Shown here piece by piece: positions 49,701 through 55,782 of a DNA stretch of 64,000 nt. The notes beneath the pieces are model-generated. The model made no database searches. It worked only from the letters and a program-made list of their open reading frames with translations, and was not told the origin of the DNA. The stretch covers positions 77,626,580 through 77,690,579 of the forward strand of contig CM055096.1 of NCBI GenBank assembly GCA_029204225.1, in the 5' to 3' direction. Position 1 is the first letter of the stretch. Each line of letters opens with the position of its first letter. Both the position numbers and the translations under genes were made by a program. The DNA comes from Diphasiastrum complanatum. Lineage: Eukaryota > Streptophyta > Lycopodiopsida > Lycopodiales > Lycopodiaceae.

Positions 49701-50740
49701 AATCATCCTTACTTCAGGTTGTTATTATGAGACGGTGTTTCTAATACTTACCTACTGTACACAAGTAACTTTTAAATAAGCTCTTGATTTTTGGCATGAA
49801 TGAGTTATAACATATTTTTAGTAACTTTATGCATAAATTTGGTTACTAGAGCACAGCAATGTTATCGTATTTCAAGGTGTTGCTTTGGTGCCAAGTGTAA
49901 TTTCAATTTTGGAAGCAGGGAAGCAGCTCCTCCCTGGAAGATGCTGCAGATGATGCGCTTGGAATTATGATGCAATTATGTGAAACTTCGGAAACTGCTT
50001 ATTCAGAAGCAGAAGAAGTGCTTTCAAAGTTGCCGTCTAGTGACTGCTTTCCACACATCCTCACTCCTCTTTCTGTTTATAAAACGGTTGGACAGAGTAA
50101 CATTTCTGACGATCATAAAGAGAACAGGGCTAATGAGGATTGTGGTCGGTCTACAACTCCATTTTTAGGCTGGCTATCGGTAATCCTTTTTCACCCATTA
50201 TATATATCCACAGATCTGAGTAAATTTTTAAATTCAAAACAAATTTCTGCTTTTAGTTCAGTTTGATATAGCAGTAAAATGTAGGGCCCACATTTTCTTT
50301 TAGAGCTGCCACATGATGAATTTTATGATAGATTAAAATGCATAGTTTTGGCATTGCTTTTCATAAAGCTCCAATTCAAAATGTTGTCAACAATCCTCAG
50401 GAAGGGCAATGTGCCTGTTAATATGAGACGAGGACATTCTGTGACCAAATGTCCATTCATTGTATAATATGCTTAATTCCTTCGGGTCTCATCTTGTTTT
50501 AGTAACTTTGAGGTGAGACTAACAATCTGGCTGTTTGTCTCGATCTCCCGTCTTTCTGTTTTTATGTGGCAGCCGTTCCAACTCGAAATAGCTTCTCCAA
50601 GTATGGATTTATCTGGGATGCTGTTTCAGGGATCTCGGCATAGCTTTGGGAATGGTGGAGATGATTTGTACCAGATGAGTTCTGGGGGACTTATGGATTC
50701 CCTGAGCCCATCAATGTATCTTTTGAAGGAGTATCGCTAG
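21268..50740 (+). CDS. MYB3R: MYB3R-type three-repeat MYB transcription factor (11 coding exons)
   Basis: This is a nuclear transcription factor of the plant c-Myb-like family, which binds mitosis-specific activator elements and controls G2/M genes. Exons: 21268-21389, 21610-21664, 26793-26850, 36454-36548, 36725-36828, 37002-37130, 37305-39114, 49090-49304, 49618-49717 (or from 49615), 49919-50179, 50573-50740. All introns are GT-AG and phases join to 1038 or 1039 residues. R1 is about residues 53-100 (WTPEEDEILRRAVQ), R2 101-152 (GRIGKQCRERWHNHLNP) and R3 from 153 (GRTDNSIKNHWNSTMKKK), with the regular tryptophans present. A Ser-rich middle and a conserved basic block near 583-625 (SPWIKKTPQQKLKYAA, RKRPRPLLSPL) follow. 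The C-terminus has LEDAADDALGIMMQL, a block typical of MYB3R tails. The start is the first ATG after an in-frame stop at 21244-21246. Introns 2, 3 and 7 are 5.1, 9.6 and 10 kb and full of transposons. No break was found. Confidence 0.93.
21610..21664 (+). CDS. MYB3R: MYB3R exon 2
   Basis: It encodes GRVGGPTRRSSKGGWTPEE, the family's typical lead-in to R1. The acceptor is TGCAG and the donor GAG followed by GTATGT. Confidence 0.92.
21665..22372. other. Intron 2, first part
   Basis: I see no gene or clear element end in this AT-rich start of MYB3R intron 2. Confidence 0.4.
22365..23085. mobile_element. Possible hAT-type miniature element with microsatellites
   Basis: The suggested element is 22373-23077. 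The flanks ATCATTGC (22365-22372) and ATCATTGT (23078-23085) match at 7 of 8 bases. Both ends carry GTGT-x-x-GAATCG-like blocks in inverted orientation, but the terminal inverted repeat is weak. The interior has CGATTCG-rich arms, a CTCCTGCTC tract and long GT runs. It resembles the other CGATTCG-rich hAT elements in this window. Boundaries are uncertain. Confidence 0.35.
22730..22858. repeat. (GT)n microsatellite cluster
   Basis: Interrupted GT runs, the longest at about 22835-22857. Confidence 0.9.
23086..23480. other. Unassigned intron 2 stretch
   Basis: A CT microsatellite lies at about 23268-23290. Nothing else is recognised. Confidence 0.4.
23480..24390 (-). pseudogene. hAT transposase C-terminal remnant
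   Basis: The minus frame ending near 23497 reads LSQNCLASACEQNWSTRALY and then HTQKRNRLSIEQCKRLVFVN. This matches the dimerisation segment shared by plant hAT transposases (S-x-x-C-E-R-N-W-S, then K-R-N-R-L). Upstream, in shifted frames, WWSIHG and W-rich pieces to about 24380 fit the preceding part of that domain. Frames are broken by stops and shifts. The autonomous parent of the small hAT elements nearby could be of this kind, but no link is proven. Confidence 0.65.
24500..25045. repeat. Degenerate tandem repeat, about 150-bp period
   Basis: Three to four diverged units share phrases like TGTAG(C/T)C, GGATGCCTACAG and ACACATG(G/C), centred near 24530, 24675, 24830 and 24975. It lies just beyond the hAT transposase remnant and may be its subterminal region. 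No coding sequence. Confidence 0.4.
25430..26215 (-). pseudogene. LINE reverse transcriptase fragment
   Basis: The minus strand encodes SMLLYVDDVILVLPTIESLQ, then GVNSMKTEVMIFNTS, the non-LTR retrotransposon palm motif with the downstream K-T-x-V-M-x-F motif. Nearer 25780-25850 a shifted frame gives LFDTPVTPTVLHAVEAWRT, matching the segment found after the RT palm in plant LINEs. Stops and frameshifts separate them. It lies in MYB3R intron 2, opposite to the gene. Confidence 0.75.
26216..26792. other. End of intron 2
   Basis: AT-rich intron sequence before exon 3. Open frames at 26211-26478 show no domain. No repeats recognised. Confidence 0.4.
26793..26850 (+). CDS. MYB3R: MYB3R exon 3
   Basis: It encodes DEILRRAVQRFKGKNWKKI of R1. 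The acceptor is GCTAG and the donor ATTG followed by GTGAG. Long introns flank it on both sides. Confidence 0.93.
26851..27279. other. Start of intron 3
   Basis: AT-rich intron sequence with no recognised feature. Confidence 0.4.
28204..28471. mobile_element. Miniature hAT-type element, 252 bp
   Basis: The element 28212-28463 begins CATAGTTGCACGAATCG and ends, inverted, CAAGGTTACAAGCCGATTCG. It is flanked by TTGTCGGT and TTGTGGGT (7 of 8 match). The interior is full of GGTTCGAACC-like palindromes. It inserted into the family A copy. Its ends resemble those at 44808 and 46722. Confidence 0.6.
28749..29054 (-). pseudogene. Family A coiled-coil frame, copy 2
   Basis: This frame of 101 residues has QLENYLLSVQDQFNKTVQDAKQ, similar in position and character to the coiled-coil frame at 4806-5189 (KVVQDAKQQVQLLQ). 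It is broken at both ends. Function unknown. Confidence 0.4.
29140..29355 (-). pseudogene. Family A acidic frame, copy 2
   Basis: This frame of 71 residues contains MSPKSDDIIVPKGFEEDVFE, matching the acidic part of 5327-5752. It then stops. Confidence 0.45.
29381..29899. other. Unassigned intron 3 stretch
   Basis: This lies between the family A copy and the gypsy 3' end. A short near-palindrome occurs at about 29641-29659. The expected gypsy 3' LTR is not found here. Confidence 0.4.
29900..29991 (-). pseudogene. Chromodomain-like tail of gypsy integrase
   Basis: Directly after the stop the same frame reads AQFLVQWDGRPIEEATWEP, the core of a chromodomain (V-x-W-x-G, then A-T-W-E-P). Such domains steer chromovirus integration to chromatin marks. 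Only the core is seen, then the element ends. Confidence 0.7.
29992..31527 (-). pseudogene. Gypsy integrase
   Basis: The real part starts near 31300. It has the HHCC zinc region (HSSPVGGHFG, then CDFCLRNK), the DDE core with WTDISMDFILGLP, LTDRDTKFTSGFW and ADGQSEAINRVLE, and the GPY/F module KLAPRYYGPFQILERLSPVT. It ends at a stop at 29992-29994. The integrase joins element DNA to the host chromosome. The DDE residues look intact even though the rest of Pol is broken. Confidence 0.85.
31268..32155 (-). pseudogene. Gypsy RT end and RNase H
   Basis: From about 32060 it reads HHLYAKRSKCSFVVVQIEFL, the RT thumb. RNase H follows with VVETDASSTGLGALLRQ, YSTHEKGLFAIIFALKKWRH and KSNAAADALSRL. The catalytic Asp-Glu-Asp pattern appears present. 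The frame shifts near 31300 into the integrase frame. Confidence 0.82.
32037..32438 (-). pseudogene. Gypsy reverse transcriptase core
   Basis: It continues in the same frame after the stop with RLCIDYRALNKLTIRSQYPI, FGLYEFRVLPFGVTNGPPTF and VYFHDILID. The palm motif, normally Y-x-D-D, reads YFHD (about 32127-32138), so a catalytic aspartate is lost. The frame shifts near 32065 into the next ORF. Confidence 0.82.
32439..33890 (-). pseudogene. Gypsy knuckle, protease and RT N-terminus
   Basis: From about 33700 on, this frame carries RVCFSCKSPDHIARDC (CCHC knuckle near 33440), then the protease with LVDTVSTHSFLSS (about 33140), where the catalytic DTG/DSG reads DTV, and LILGADWFASLGA. It ends in the RT start GLIVPSHSTFGAPVLLVDKK, then DGT and a stop at 32439-32441 where chromoviruses have tryptophan or a similar residue. 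Both changes argue against activity. Confidence 0.82.
33472..34419 (-). pseudogene. Gypsy gag
   Basis: The frame starts with MTMDTSPTSSEPRIPSSTYL at 34419. It contains the gag core ENWYSKLETYFLMFPKTDIQ, LEGRAATWWRMF and FTELSYLFPDISTLELIFRY, typical of plant Ty3 capsid proteins. After about 33700 the true reading shifts to the frame of 32439-33890, so the last part of this ORF is spurious. Gag forms the virus-like particle. Confidence 0.82.
34655..34850. repeat. Tandem repeat in gypsy leader
   Basis: Three diverged units share GGACAGCCTCCAATCAA and (A/C)TGAAA-x-ATGGCTG, at about 34664, 34728 and 34812. It is in the untranslated leader between primer site and gag. Confidence 0.75.
35165..35572 (-). 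repeat. Gypsy primer-binding site and 5' LTR
   Basis: On the minus strand TGGTATCAGAGCAC (35164-35177), complementary to initiator-methionine tRNA, follows the presumed LTR end. The LTR is taken as 35181-35572 because the + strand runs from TGATCA to AACAACA, giving TG...CA ends. The outer boundary is a guess since no second LTR was found. Confidence 0.55.
35573..36453. other. End of intron 3
   Basis: AT-rich intron DNA before exon 4. Minus frames at 35791-36188 and 36422-36634 show no domain. Nothing else recognised. Confidence 0.4.
36454..36548 (+). CDS. MYB3R: MYB3R exon 4
   Basis: It encodes the end of R1 (RTDVQCLHRWQKVLNP) and the start of R2 (IKGPWTKE). The acceptor is ACAG and the donor GAG followed by GTAGG. 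Confidence 0.93.
36725..36828 (+). CDS. MYB3R: MYB3R exon 5
   Basis: It encodes most of R2 (KYGAKKWSVIAQNLPGRIGK, then QCRE). The acceptor is TTTTCAG and the donor AAAG followed by GTAGG. Confidence 0.93.
37002..37130 (+). CDS. MYB3R: MYB3R exon 6
   Basis: It encodes the end of R2 (WHNHLNP) and most of R3 (REAWSEQEDLALIYAHKVYG, then NKWAEIAKFLPG). The acceptor is TTTCAG and the donor GACG followed by GTATCG. Confidence 0.93.
37305..39114 (+). CDS. MYB3R: MYB3R exon 7 (large exon)
   Basis: It encodes the end of R3 (TDNSIKNHWNSTMKKKVDP), the long Ser/Pro-rich middle and the basic block with RKRPRPLLSPL. It is 1810 bases. The donor is ATCAAG followed by GTACTC. Read-through would add 14 residues before a stop at 39157-39159. 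Confidence 0.92.
39115..41299. other. Intron 7, first part
   Basis: No gene seen. A short inverted repeat (TCTCTTA-x-TGATCAAGTAT type) spans about 40456-40530. Sequence from about 40450 on may be the left part of the dispersed repeat that follows. Confidence 0.4.
41300..41900. repeat. Dispersed repeat, copy 2
   Basis: Same order of blocks as 2012-2620, with many substitutions and small gaps. No coding sequence. The pair shows a multi-copy element whose type I cannot name. Confidence 0.55.
42200..42716 (-). pseudogene. Copia gag fragment
   Basis: Two overlapping minus frames give SSWMRASLTLPVESMVTELS, KATDGKAIVIVFLNLKDTHI, AWDILTRLFMRKKVLTLKMS with EGTSVSDHLNEF, and finally ILEDDATISLLASLPPSYD. 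This is the pattern of plant copia capsid proteins (a 'dimerisation' segment followed by L-x-x-LP-x-x-Y). Frameshifts break it near 42470. No other part of this element is adjacent. Confidence 0.75.
42717..43313 (+). other. Unassigned stretch with protein-like frame
   Basis: A + strand frame at about 42935-43270 (containing DLDIYDIQILNYMEALPL and VDPVAKVTVEKPNTKFYQ) looks coding in composition. I do not recognise it. It may be a piece of a retroelement frame. A stop at about 42981 interrupts it. Confidence 0.3.
43314..43886 (-). pseudogene. Ty3/gypsy RT N-terminal fragment
   Basis: The frame has LRKYRHVFAWTYKDMKDVSP, then HRIPLKPGVRPTAS, IKEELQHLLDAGFIYEI and SPIVIVSKKNGKLRICVDFK, the conserved start of Ty3-type RT (linker, fingers and first palm motif). 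It ends right after DFK, so the catalytic palm is gone. It belongs to a lineage different from the gypsy in intron 3. It is 191 codons and sits isolated in MYB3R intron 7. Confidence 0.82.
43881..44015. repeat. Tandem duplication, about 71-bp unit
   Basis: Two diverged copies (about 43881-43951 and 43952-44015) both start AACATTGATTATGTTTTT. It starts exactly at the edge of the gypsy RT fragment. Confidence 0.7.
44031..44127. repeat. Imperfect inverted repeat, 29-bp arms
   Basis: Arms 44031-44059 and 44099-44127 pair with about five mismatches around a 39-base loop. The arm starts GGAATGAGC and ends TGCC. It could form a hairpin. Confidence 0.7.
44128..44799. other. Unassigned intron 7 stretch
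   Basis: Repeated TTCGAATTGG phrases at about 44520-44580 and a short GGGTTTAGGGTTT run. Small minus frames at 44186-44453 show no domain. Confidence 0.4.
44800..45672. mobile_element. hAT-type element, 857 bp, with perfect 8-bp TSD
   Basis: The element 44808-45664 begins CATAGTTGCAGCGAATC and ends, inverted, CATAGTTGGAGCGCGATTC. Flanks GTTTGAAC at 44800-44807 and 45665-45672 are identical, which fits hAT insertion. Arms are rich in GAATCGCGATTC. The interior has long A and T runs and a GC-rich repeat at 45265-45397. It encodes no transposase. Confidence 0.82.
45265..45397. repeat. GC-rich short tandem palindromes inside hAT element
   Basis: About four units of roughly 30-33 bases with the pattern GGGG-TT(T/C)GGGGGGC...GCCCCCC. 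Base composition is far from the AT-rich surroundings. G runs could form quadruplexes. Minus frames 45245-45463 merely reflect it. Confidence 0.75.
45816..45930. repeat. (CT)n microsatellite
   Basis: A long CT run with few interruptions, then a CA-rich part to 45971. Confidence 0.97.
45964..46730. mobile_element. hAT-type element, 751 bp, inside a CA microsatellite
   Basis: The element 45972-46722 begins CAAGTTTACACCCCGATTCG and ends, inverted, CAAGGTTGCATCGAACTG. Flanks ACACACAA and ACACACAC differ at one base, consistent with insertion into a CA run. The arms carry GGTTCGAACC palindromes like the element at 28212-28463. The middle is unrecognised AT-rich DNA. Confidence 0.6.
46723..46786. 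repeat. (AC)n microsatellite
   Basis: Uninterrupted AC run directly after the hAT element. Confidence 0.97.
46897..47150. repeat. Tandem duplication, 131-bp unit
   Basis: Copy 1 is 46897-47027 and copy 2 starts at 47028. Copy 2 lacks an 8-base CGTGATTC near its middle. Both contain AATCGGAATCGCGATTC and end with CTTGACGAGAGAGG. Ends like ...ACTATAACC suggest a hAT relative. Confidence 0.85.
47151..47626. repeat. ACCGTGGG hairpins, TTAA run and CAGACACAG minisatellite
   Basis: A hairpin CCCACGGTTCT...AGAACTGTGGG lies at 47179-47201. A TTAA run is at 47265-47288. From 47289 to about 47525 units of CACAGACACAGATTTCA type are repeated irregularly. No gene. Confidence 0.7.
47627..48260 (-). pseudogene. 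Copia zinc knuckles and protease
   Basis: At 48255-48150 the minus strand encodes two C-x2-C-x4-H-x4-C knuckles, CVRCRHGRHTVDTC and CVLCHKKGHAAMDC. After a frameshift near 48140 the ORF to 47627 contains VVLDSGATSHFV, the copia protease active site, then LDDVLYVPTLQKDLLS and KRKGNLYHLKV, the pre-integrase region. Integrase is missing beyond 47627. It lies in MYB3R intron 7, antisense to the gene. Confidence 0.85.
48261..49089. other. End of intron 7
   Basis: AT-rich intron DNA before exon 8. No gene or repeat recognised. Confidence 0.4.
49090..49304 (+). CDS. MYB3R: MYB3R exon 8
   Basis: It encodes an acidic and Ser-rich segment starting GSNGQVLAKESEKQ. The acceptor is TTCAG. The donor GAG followed by GTTCGC is weak but keeps the frame; without it the frame stops at 49315-49317. 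Confidence 0.75.
49618..49717 (+). CDS. MYB3R: MYB3R exon 9
   Basis: It encodes VRCFGALSPLSKSPLRLDPV and then VASGKDGQSSLLQ. The acceptor region reads ACAGCAG, so the exon may start at 49615 or 49618, changing one serine only. The donor is TTCAG followed by GTTGTT. Confidence 0.75.
49919..50179 (+). CDS. MYB3R: MYB3R exon 10
   Basis: It encodes the conserved C-terminal block SSLEDAADDALGIMMQLCET and then SETAYSEAEEVLSKL. The acceptor is AAGCAG and the donor TCG followed by GTAATC. Confidence 0.87.
50573..50740 (+). CDS. MYB3R: MYB3R exon 11 (last coding exon)
   Basis: It encodes PFQLEIASPSMDLSGMLFQG and ends with LLKEYR and a TAG stop at 50738-50740. The acceptor is GTGGCAG. Confidence 0.87.
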   Translation, partial: PFQLEIASPSMDLSGMLFQGSRHSFGNGGDDLYQMSSGGLMDSLSPSMYLLKEYR

Positions 50741-51250
50741 TTTGAAATGGTTGGTTCTACGTACTGCGCTTACTGGGTTTGAGGATAGCTGTACGAATTG
50801 AATCAATCATGCATGTATACATAAAAGAACCTAGAGATATCACGGTATCTCTTGGACAATGTTTAACCTCTGTTTGTAAGAGGTATATCAGAGGAATGTA
50901 AGTGTTTCATTATGGAGCAAAGAAAAGAGGGATTTTGTTGTGAACTGAAGCTTTAAGTCATTGTGTTGCATAATTAGTTTATTGATCCAATCATTTAGCT
51001 TAGTGTAAGTGGCCTATGCTCAATTGAATACAGAATATTTCAAATAATGCGGGAGTCCTTTTAGATTACTCCAGATTGTCCATGGCTTGTTCTTAGGATG
51101 GATGCAAACGTGCTAATTGATGTTTTAATCGATTGTTTTATGCAGCCTACTTGAGCCTACTTGTTTGACAGTCTCCGTCGGAATCTCCTGGAATGTTGAT
51201 GTTTTTGAAGTAGTCCGTATTAATACACAAAATGTGCATCAACATAGTTA
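50741..51250 (+). other. Probable MYB3R 3' untranslated region and end
   Basis: It follows the stop codon. No canonical AATAAA was spotted in the first 300 bases, so the polyadenylation site is not placed. Confidence 0.4.
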
Positions 51251-52066
51251 TTCAGTAGATTTGATAGTCATCTGCAATGTAAGTATGACTTTAAGATTAA
51301 GGAACACGTCTCTGTTCTGTCAAAATGATTATAAAGTCTACTAGGATCATGTTCTGATAACCACTGTAACATCTCATCAGCTCAATTGCATAAATCTTCC
51401 CTGAACCACATATACCAATATCAGTAGCTTTTCACATCTACCGACGATCAATCAGTTATCAGCAAGAGCATAACTTCATAATGTACCATCACATAAATGA
51501 GAATTGTTCATCAATAAATTTTCTTTGGTTAGAAGAAGCATCCTTTCTTTAAACTGAATTTAATAATTGTAAATTTAAAAATCTATAAGAGGAGTTGAAT
51601 TCAATCGGTATCTGGTCCCGATGAAGATTGCAGAAATTAGGACTGTCCTGAACTATCCCTACTGAAACTTTATAAGAAGACCTAGCCCTGCTCACACACC
51701 ATCCCAAGGCCTCGACCAAGTTAAATCAGTTGCTCTTATAAAATGCATCCATCTTTTCTGACAAAAGATGGATGCTGATCCTCCTGGATAAAGTAGAGCT
51801 ACCAGCGACTGGCCTCACTGAGTGAGGCCAGTCTGTTTTCAGCCGGAACATAAGTATATAGAGAATTAATAAAATCCAGAGATGAATGACATCACTTCAA
51901 AGTTTTTCCTTTGCGACTTCAGCCTCCTTAAGCAATAACTCGAGATGGTCAACTAGTACCAAAAATCCCTAGCTCTGATCTCATCAAACTAATACCATTA
52001 GTTCTAGATTATTATTACCCTCTCAAAGATTATTATTCCATCAAAGATTATTATTACCCTCTCGTC
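51251..52066. other. Unassigned stretch
   Basis: A short GATTATTATTACCCTCTC-type repeat occurs at about 52008-52062. Nothing else recognised. Confidence 0.4.
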
Positions 52067-52330
52067 ATGCTAAACACAATTTACAAGGTCATAGTTGAAG
52101 GCCTAGTGGCCAAAATTTCACCGTGTTGCCTTGATGAGAGGCATATAAATTTTTCACATGTCCTGAGCATCTGTATTTCTGTTGGTTGTTCCCTTTACCA
52201 TGATGGAAAAATAGTCCTGAAAGCTTGGTTGGTTATGGCCTTCGATCGCCCGAGTGGGGAATACCTTTCTATTTTTAGTTTTTTGGCAAACTTTATGATA
52301 CTAGTATATATTTACAAATGTACAGATGCA
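52067..52330 (+). pseudogene. LINE reverse transcriptase fragment
   Basis: The frame MLNTIYKVIVEGLVAKISPC and, later, LVMAFDRPSGEYLSIFSFLA fit the fingers and palm of plant LINE RT (N-x-x-Y-K-x-x-x-K-x-L-x-x-R-I, and K-A-F-D-R-x-x-W). The middle between the two is compressed, so it is deleted or scrambled. Confidence is moderate because identity is patchy. Confidence 0.5.
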
Positions 52331-52559
52331 AAAAAGATGGCATCCCAAGGCTAGATCAGTCCAAGTACCCCGTAGGGCAAACCATGCAGACTGAAATAAA
52401 AGGTCCATAGCATAGCACACTGCGCAGGGAGGGAGTCCAAAATCACTAAGTGATTACTCAAAAAGTACGTAGCAAAGCTAAAGCAGGCGGCAGCCGAAAG
52501 GGAGGGTGCAGATCCCTAAAAAAAACTTGCTGATTCAGCACCGTCCAAATGTTCCAGAG

Positions 52560-53250
52560 AACCATTAACTTGCAGACATGTCAAAAGGTCAAAGAAAAGT
52601 GCTCCTGATGTGGGAGTCGCCTAGCAAAATGGTGTCAATCCCAAGAGGTAAGGTGAATCCCCAGTGGTTGATGACCCAGACAAACTCTGCCCACAGATCC
52701 CCTACGATAGTAAAAGAACATCACACTGTACAGTTTCCTCCTCCAATATGCACACCGGGCAAAGGCGGTCATTGAGAAATAGCCATTTGGCTTACAACTT
52801 TAGCAACTTAGTGAGGATGTGGTAAGCAAGATACCTAATCTTCCCAATTGGGAGGGAGTGGGCAGTGCGGAGCCTTTTTTGCCCCGCAAGCAGAGGAATG
52901 AGAAAGTCCCTTTTCTCAGGTGGCAACCGAGATCAAAGAAAAACAGCTTATTGGTCGGACTTCCGCTTCCCAATTATCGAAGGCATTTTGAGCTCTCAAA
53001 GAAAAAGCAGCATTGTGAATGAAAAAAGGTCAGGGAAAACGAAGGGATGATGGTGAATGTGGGTAGCACAGTAGCTCAGGAGCGAGAAGTCTAGAAACGA
53101 CTCCGAACCATCCAAGCCAACGGGGGGAGCAGGCGTTATATGCAGAGACCAATATCAGAGGAGGCAAGGTGTACGAGAGAGTGCTCATTTTGAGACAAAA
53201 AAAAGTATAAGAAGCAAGGATCTGGCAAGGAGGAATGAGAACAAGTTGAC
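52560..53250 (-). pseudogene. LINE C-terminal zinc-binding (zf-RVT-like) fragment
   Basis: The minus strand encodes ACGAKKAPHCPLPPNWEDYL, then WLFLNDRLCPVCILEEETVQ and LWAEFVWVINHWGFTLPLG, which match the region after RT in plant LINEs, including a CPVC half-site. Frameshifts interrupt it. It is opposite in orientation to the RT piece at 52067. Confidence 0.55.
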
Positions 53251-53254
53251 GCAA

Positions 53255-54241
53255 GGTAGAGAGGCCTAGTGCAAGGACAAGGAGAGACGTGGGTGGGCCG
53301 AAAAGGAGGTCCTGATTCTTGAAGGGCCTTGCAAGTGTATCAGCTTACGATTTATGATAGGCAATTAGGCAATGTTAACAATGATTTCGTGCATTGTTTA
53401 TTGTTTTTTCATTTTGCCAAACAATAATTAGCATTATAAGCACGAAATTTCAGCAAAAGACAACATGTGAAAATTGCTAAACTTGGCAAATGCCCAATAC
53501 AAATTTGCTAATTAAGGCAAAATGTCAAAGTTCCCGTCATTGGAAAAGTTCATGCCGTTTTCAAAAATTCGACCGACGTCGCTCCACATGGGGAGACCCA
53601 ACCAATTCGACGGGAGACCCGATCAATTTGATCGACGCCGCTCCACATGGGGAGATCTGATCAATTTTGCTTAATTGCTTTACGCATTCAGTAAAGCTGT
53701 TTTTGGAAATATGTCAAGCCATGAAAAACCGAAATGGTCAAATGCAAAATCTATTTATCAGAATTGTATTTAGTTACTTGCTGCATGGGCAATCATAAAC
53801 TAGACATCTATGTCCAAAAGTTTCTTGATTTTTTTGACCAAGGTGCCATGGCCATTCAACCCGTTAGTAGAGTAATTCCAATTGAAAAATCTTAATTAAT
53901 TTTGTTCTTAATTGAAAAAAATCCTCAATCATTATTTTCCATTTTTGAATCTATCATTGAAGGAATCCTAAGCCGAGACCTACAATCCTTACAGTGACCG
54001 GAAAGATTAAGAAAAGGTTGAAGAAAAACGTGAGCTAGAATTTGTACTATAAAGTTGGAATTTGGAGGAATTCTTGAGAACTTTGATATTACTGATCAAT
54101 TGGACTCGAACATTATATGAGTCATTTGTCGAATCTAGAGATTTTAAAAATCTCTACGAGTAGAGCGGTGGAAAACTCTAGAACAATAATAAACTGCTTC
54201 TTCAGGGTTCTTAGTTGGCTGTCGGTAGCCTTGAGGGCTGG
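53255..54241. other. Unassigned stretch
   Basis: Two copies of a GCTCCACATGGGGAGA(C/T)C phrase occur at about 53580 and 53640. No gene seen. Confidence 0.4.
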
Positions 54242-54673
54242 CTAATCTTCTTGGAGCATGGCGCGTAGGGTTGCTAGCTCTATGTCTTTTGTGGTGAGCT
54301 CAACATTGTGAAGTTTGCGCTGATCCCTATAGATTTGTAGCACCCGGACAAATTGGTCTTTGTAGTACTCGACCCACTTCTTTTGAAGTTTTTGGCCGAC
54401 CGATGTCTCGTCTTCTACTATGGCTACCATCTGGTCCAGTGCAGCTTGCTGATCTACTTGCTGGACTTTGAGCTCCAGAGCCATTTGTTGGGTTGCAAAG
54501 TTGGCCTCGGCTCTCCGCATCTCTATCTTCTCTTTTGAAACATTGCGCTCTAGTGTGCAGATGTTGTCCTTGAGCGATCTCTCATTGGCCCTGAGAGATT
54601 CACGCTCCTGCTTTAATGTTGTCTGTGTCAAAAATGGTAAACTCCTGCAACTTTGCCGCAATGCGAAAGTCAA
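54242..54673 (-). CDS. Coiled-coil open frame, unidentified
   Basis: 143 residues, strongly helical, with heptad-like Leu/Ala/Gln spacing (RSLKDNICTLERNVSKEKIE, FATQQMALELKVQQVDQQAA). No catalytic motif. It resembles in style the coiled-coil frame of family A at 4806-5189, but no clear alignment was made. It may be part of a retroelement's extra ORF. No host gene context supports a function. Confidence 0.35.
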   Translation of the reverse strand: MTFALRQSCRSLPFLTQTTLKQERESLRANERSLKDNICTLERNVSKEKIEMRRAEANFATQQMALELKVQQVDQQAALDQMVAIVEDETSVGQKLQKKWVEYYKDQFVRVLQIYRDQRKLHNVELTTKDIELATLRAMLQED

Positions 54674-54929
54674 CGAACCTTGACTCGAAGGTCGAACGAT
54701 TCACGAAATTTAGCATGCTTAAGGGATGAATGAAGGACGAACGATTCACGAATCATTCTGAATCGTAGACATGCCTCCAGGACCGCAAAAATCGCAAAGC
54801 GACGCAAAACGAAAAGACACGAAAGAAACAAAAAGAAATGAAATAAACGAAAGATAATCTTTTGCGCTGCTAGCTGGCAGCTCAACGAGCTTGAAGTCTA
54901 AGACTTCACGCCCAACTAAAACGGGTGGC

Positions 54930-55392
54930 AACAACGGAGAGTAACTGATTAGCTGATTAGCGTTAACTACTCTTGTAATTCTCTGTTTAGCTATCTTGTA
55001 AACTCCACGAAGTGGAGATAAAAACTATATTTCTGGATCATAACATATACTGTAACACAGAGAATGTACGAGAGTAGAGTAGAAAAAAAAATGACTAGAA
55101 ATGAAAAGAGCTGTGCATGAAAGTCTGCCAACCAGCAGAACACAGCGGAAAGAGCAAAGCGTCAGGCCACCAACGAGCGAGACACTGACGATCTCGCTCT
55201 AAAGATCAAACTGATAATTGATTGTTCTATTTTTGTGCATCTCCTTGTCTTACGCTATCTTGATTGCTAGAATAGAATCTGTTCTATGATGTGTAGTCGC
55301 GTGTCTAGGTTCCTGTGAGGATTCCGCGCAAAAAAAAAATTCAAAAGAAACAAAAATGTTTGCGACAACAAGGCAAAAACCGTTTTGCGACA
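54930..55392 (+). repeat. Probable copia 5' LTR
   Basis: It precedes a primer-binding-like site TGGTATCAAAGACAAC starting at 55393. The left end is uncertain. The minus frame at 55267-55491 is a shadow. Confidence 0.45.
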
Positions 55393-55782
55393 TGGTATCA
55401 AAGACAACAAGTTATCACTAATGATATCTAAGGAGTGATTTTCTAGACAGCACAATATGACTACAACAATCCAGACAAGAGCAGCAATCAATTTTGATGG
55501 CGCAAATTACAAAATCTGAAAATTCAAAATCAAAACACTTTTGAAGAATGAAGTCATCTGGTCAGTGACCGAACTCTCAGAGGTGCAGCCTCCAGAGGGA
55601 GATCTAAGGAGAGCTGAGTGAACCAGAAAGGATGAGCGTGCAATGGTAATCATCATTTTGTCCATAAACGAAGATCTACTCATGTAGATTGAAGACTGTG
55701 AAAACAGCCATGCAGCATGGGAAAGATTGAAACAGAAGTATGAAGTGAGGACTGCAGCTTCAGTCATGCACTTTCACAATCA
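55393..55782 (+). pseudogene. Copia primer site and gag start
   Basis: After the primer site an ATG at 55457 opens MTTTIQTRAAINFDGANYKI, a stop where copia gag has W, then KFKIKTLLKNEVIW, EDCENSHAAWERLKQKYEV. This is the N-terminal half of a plant copia Gag. It is joined abruptly at about 55783 to an unrelated LTR fragment, so the rest of the element is gone. Confidence 0.72.
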
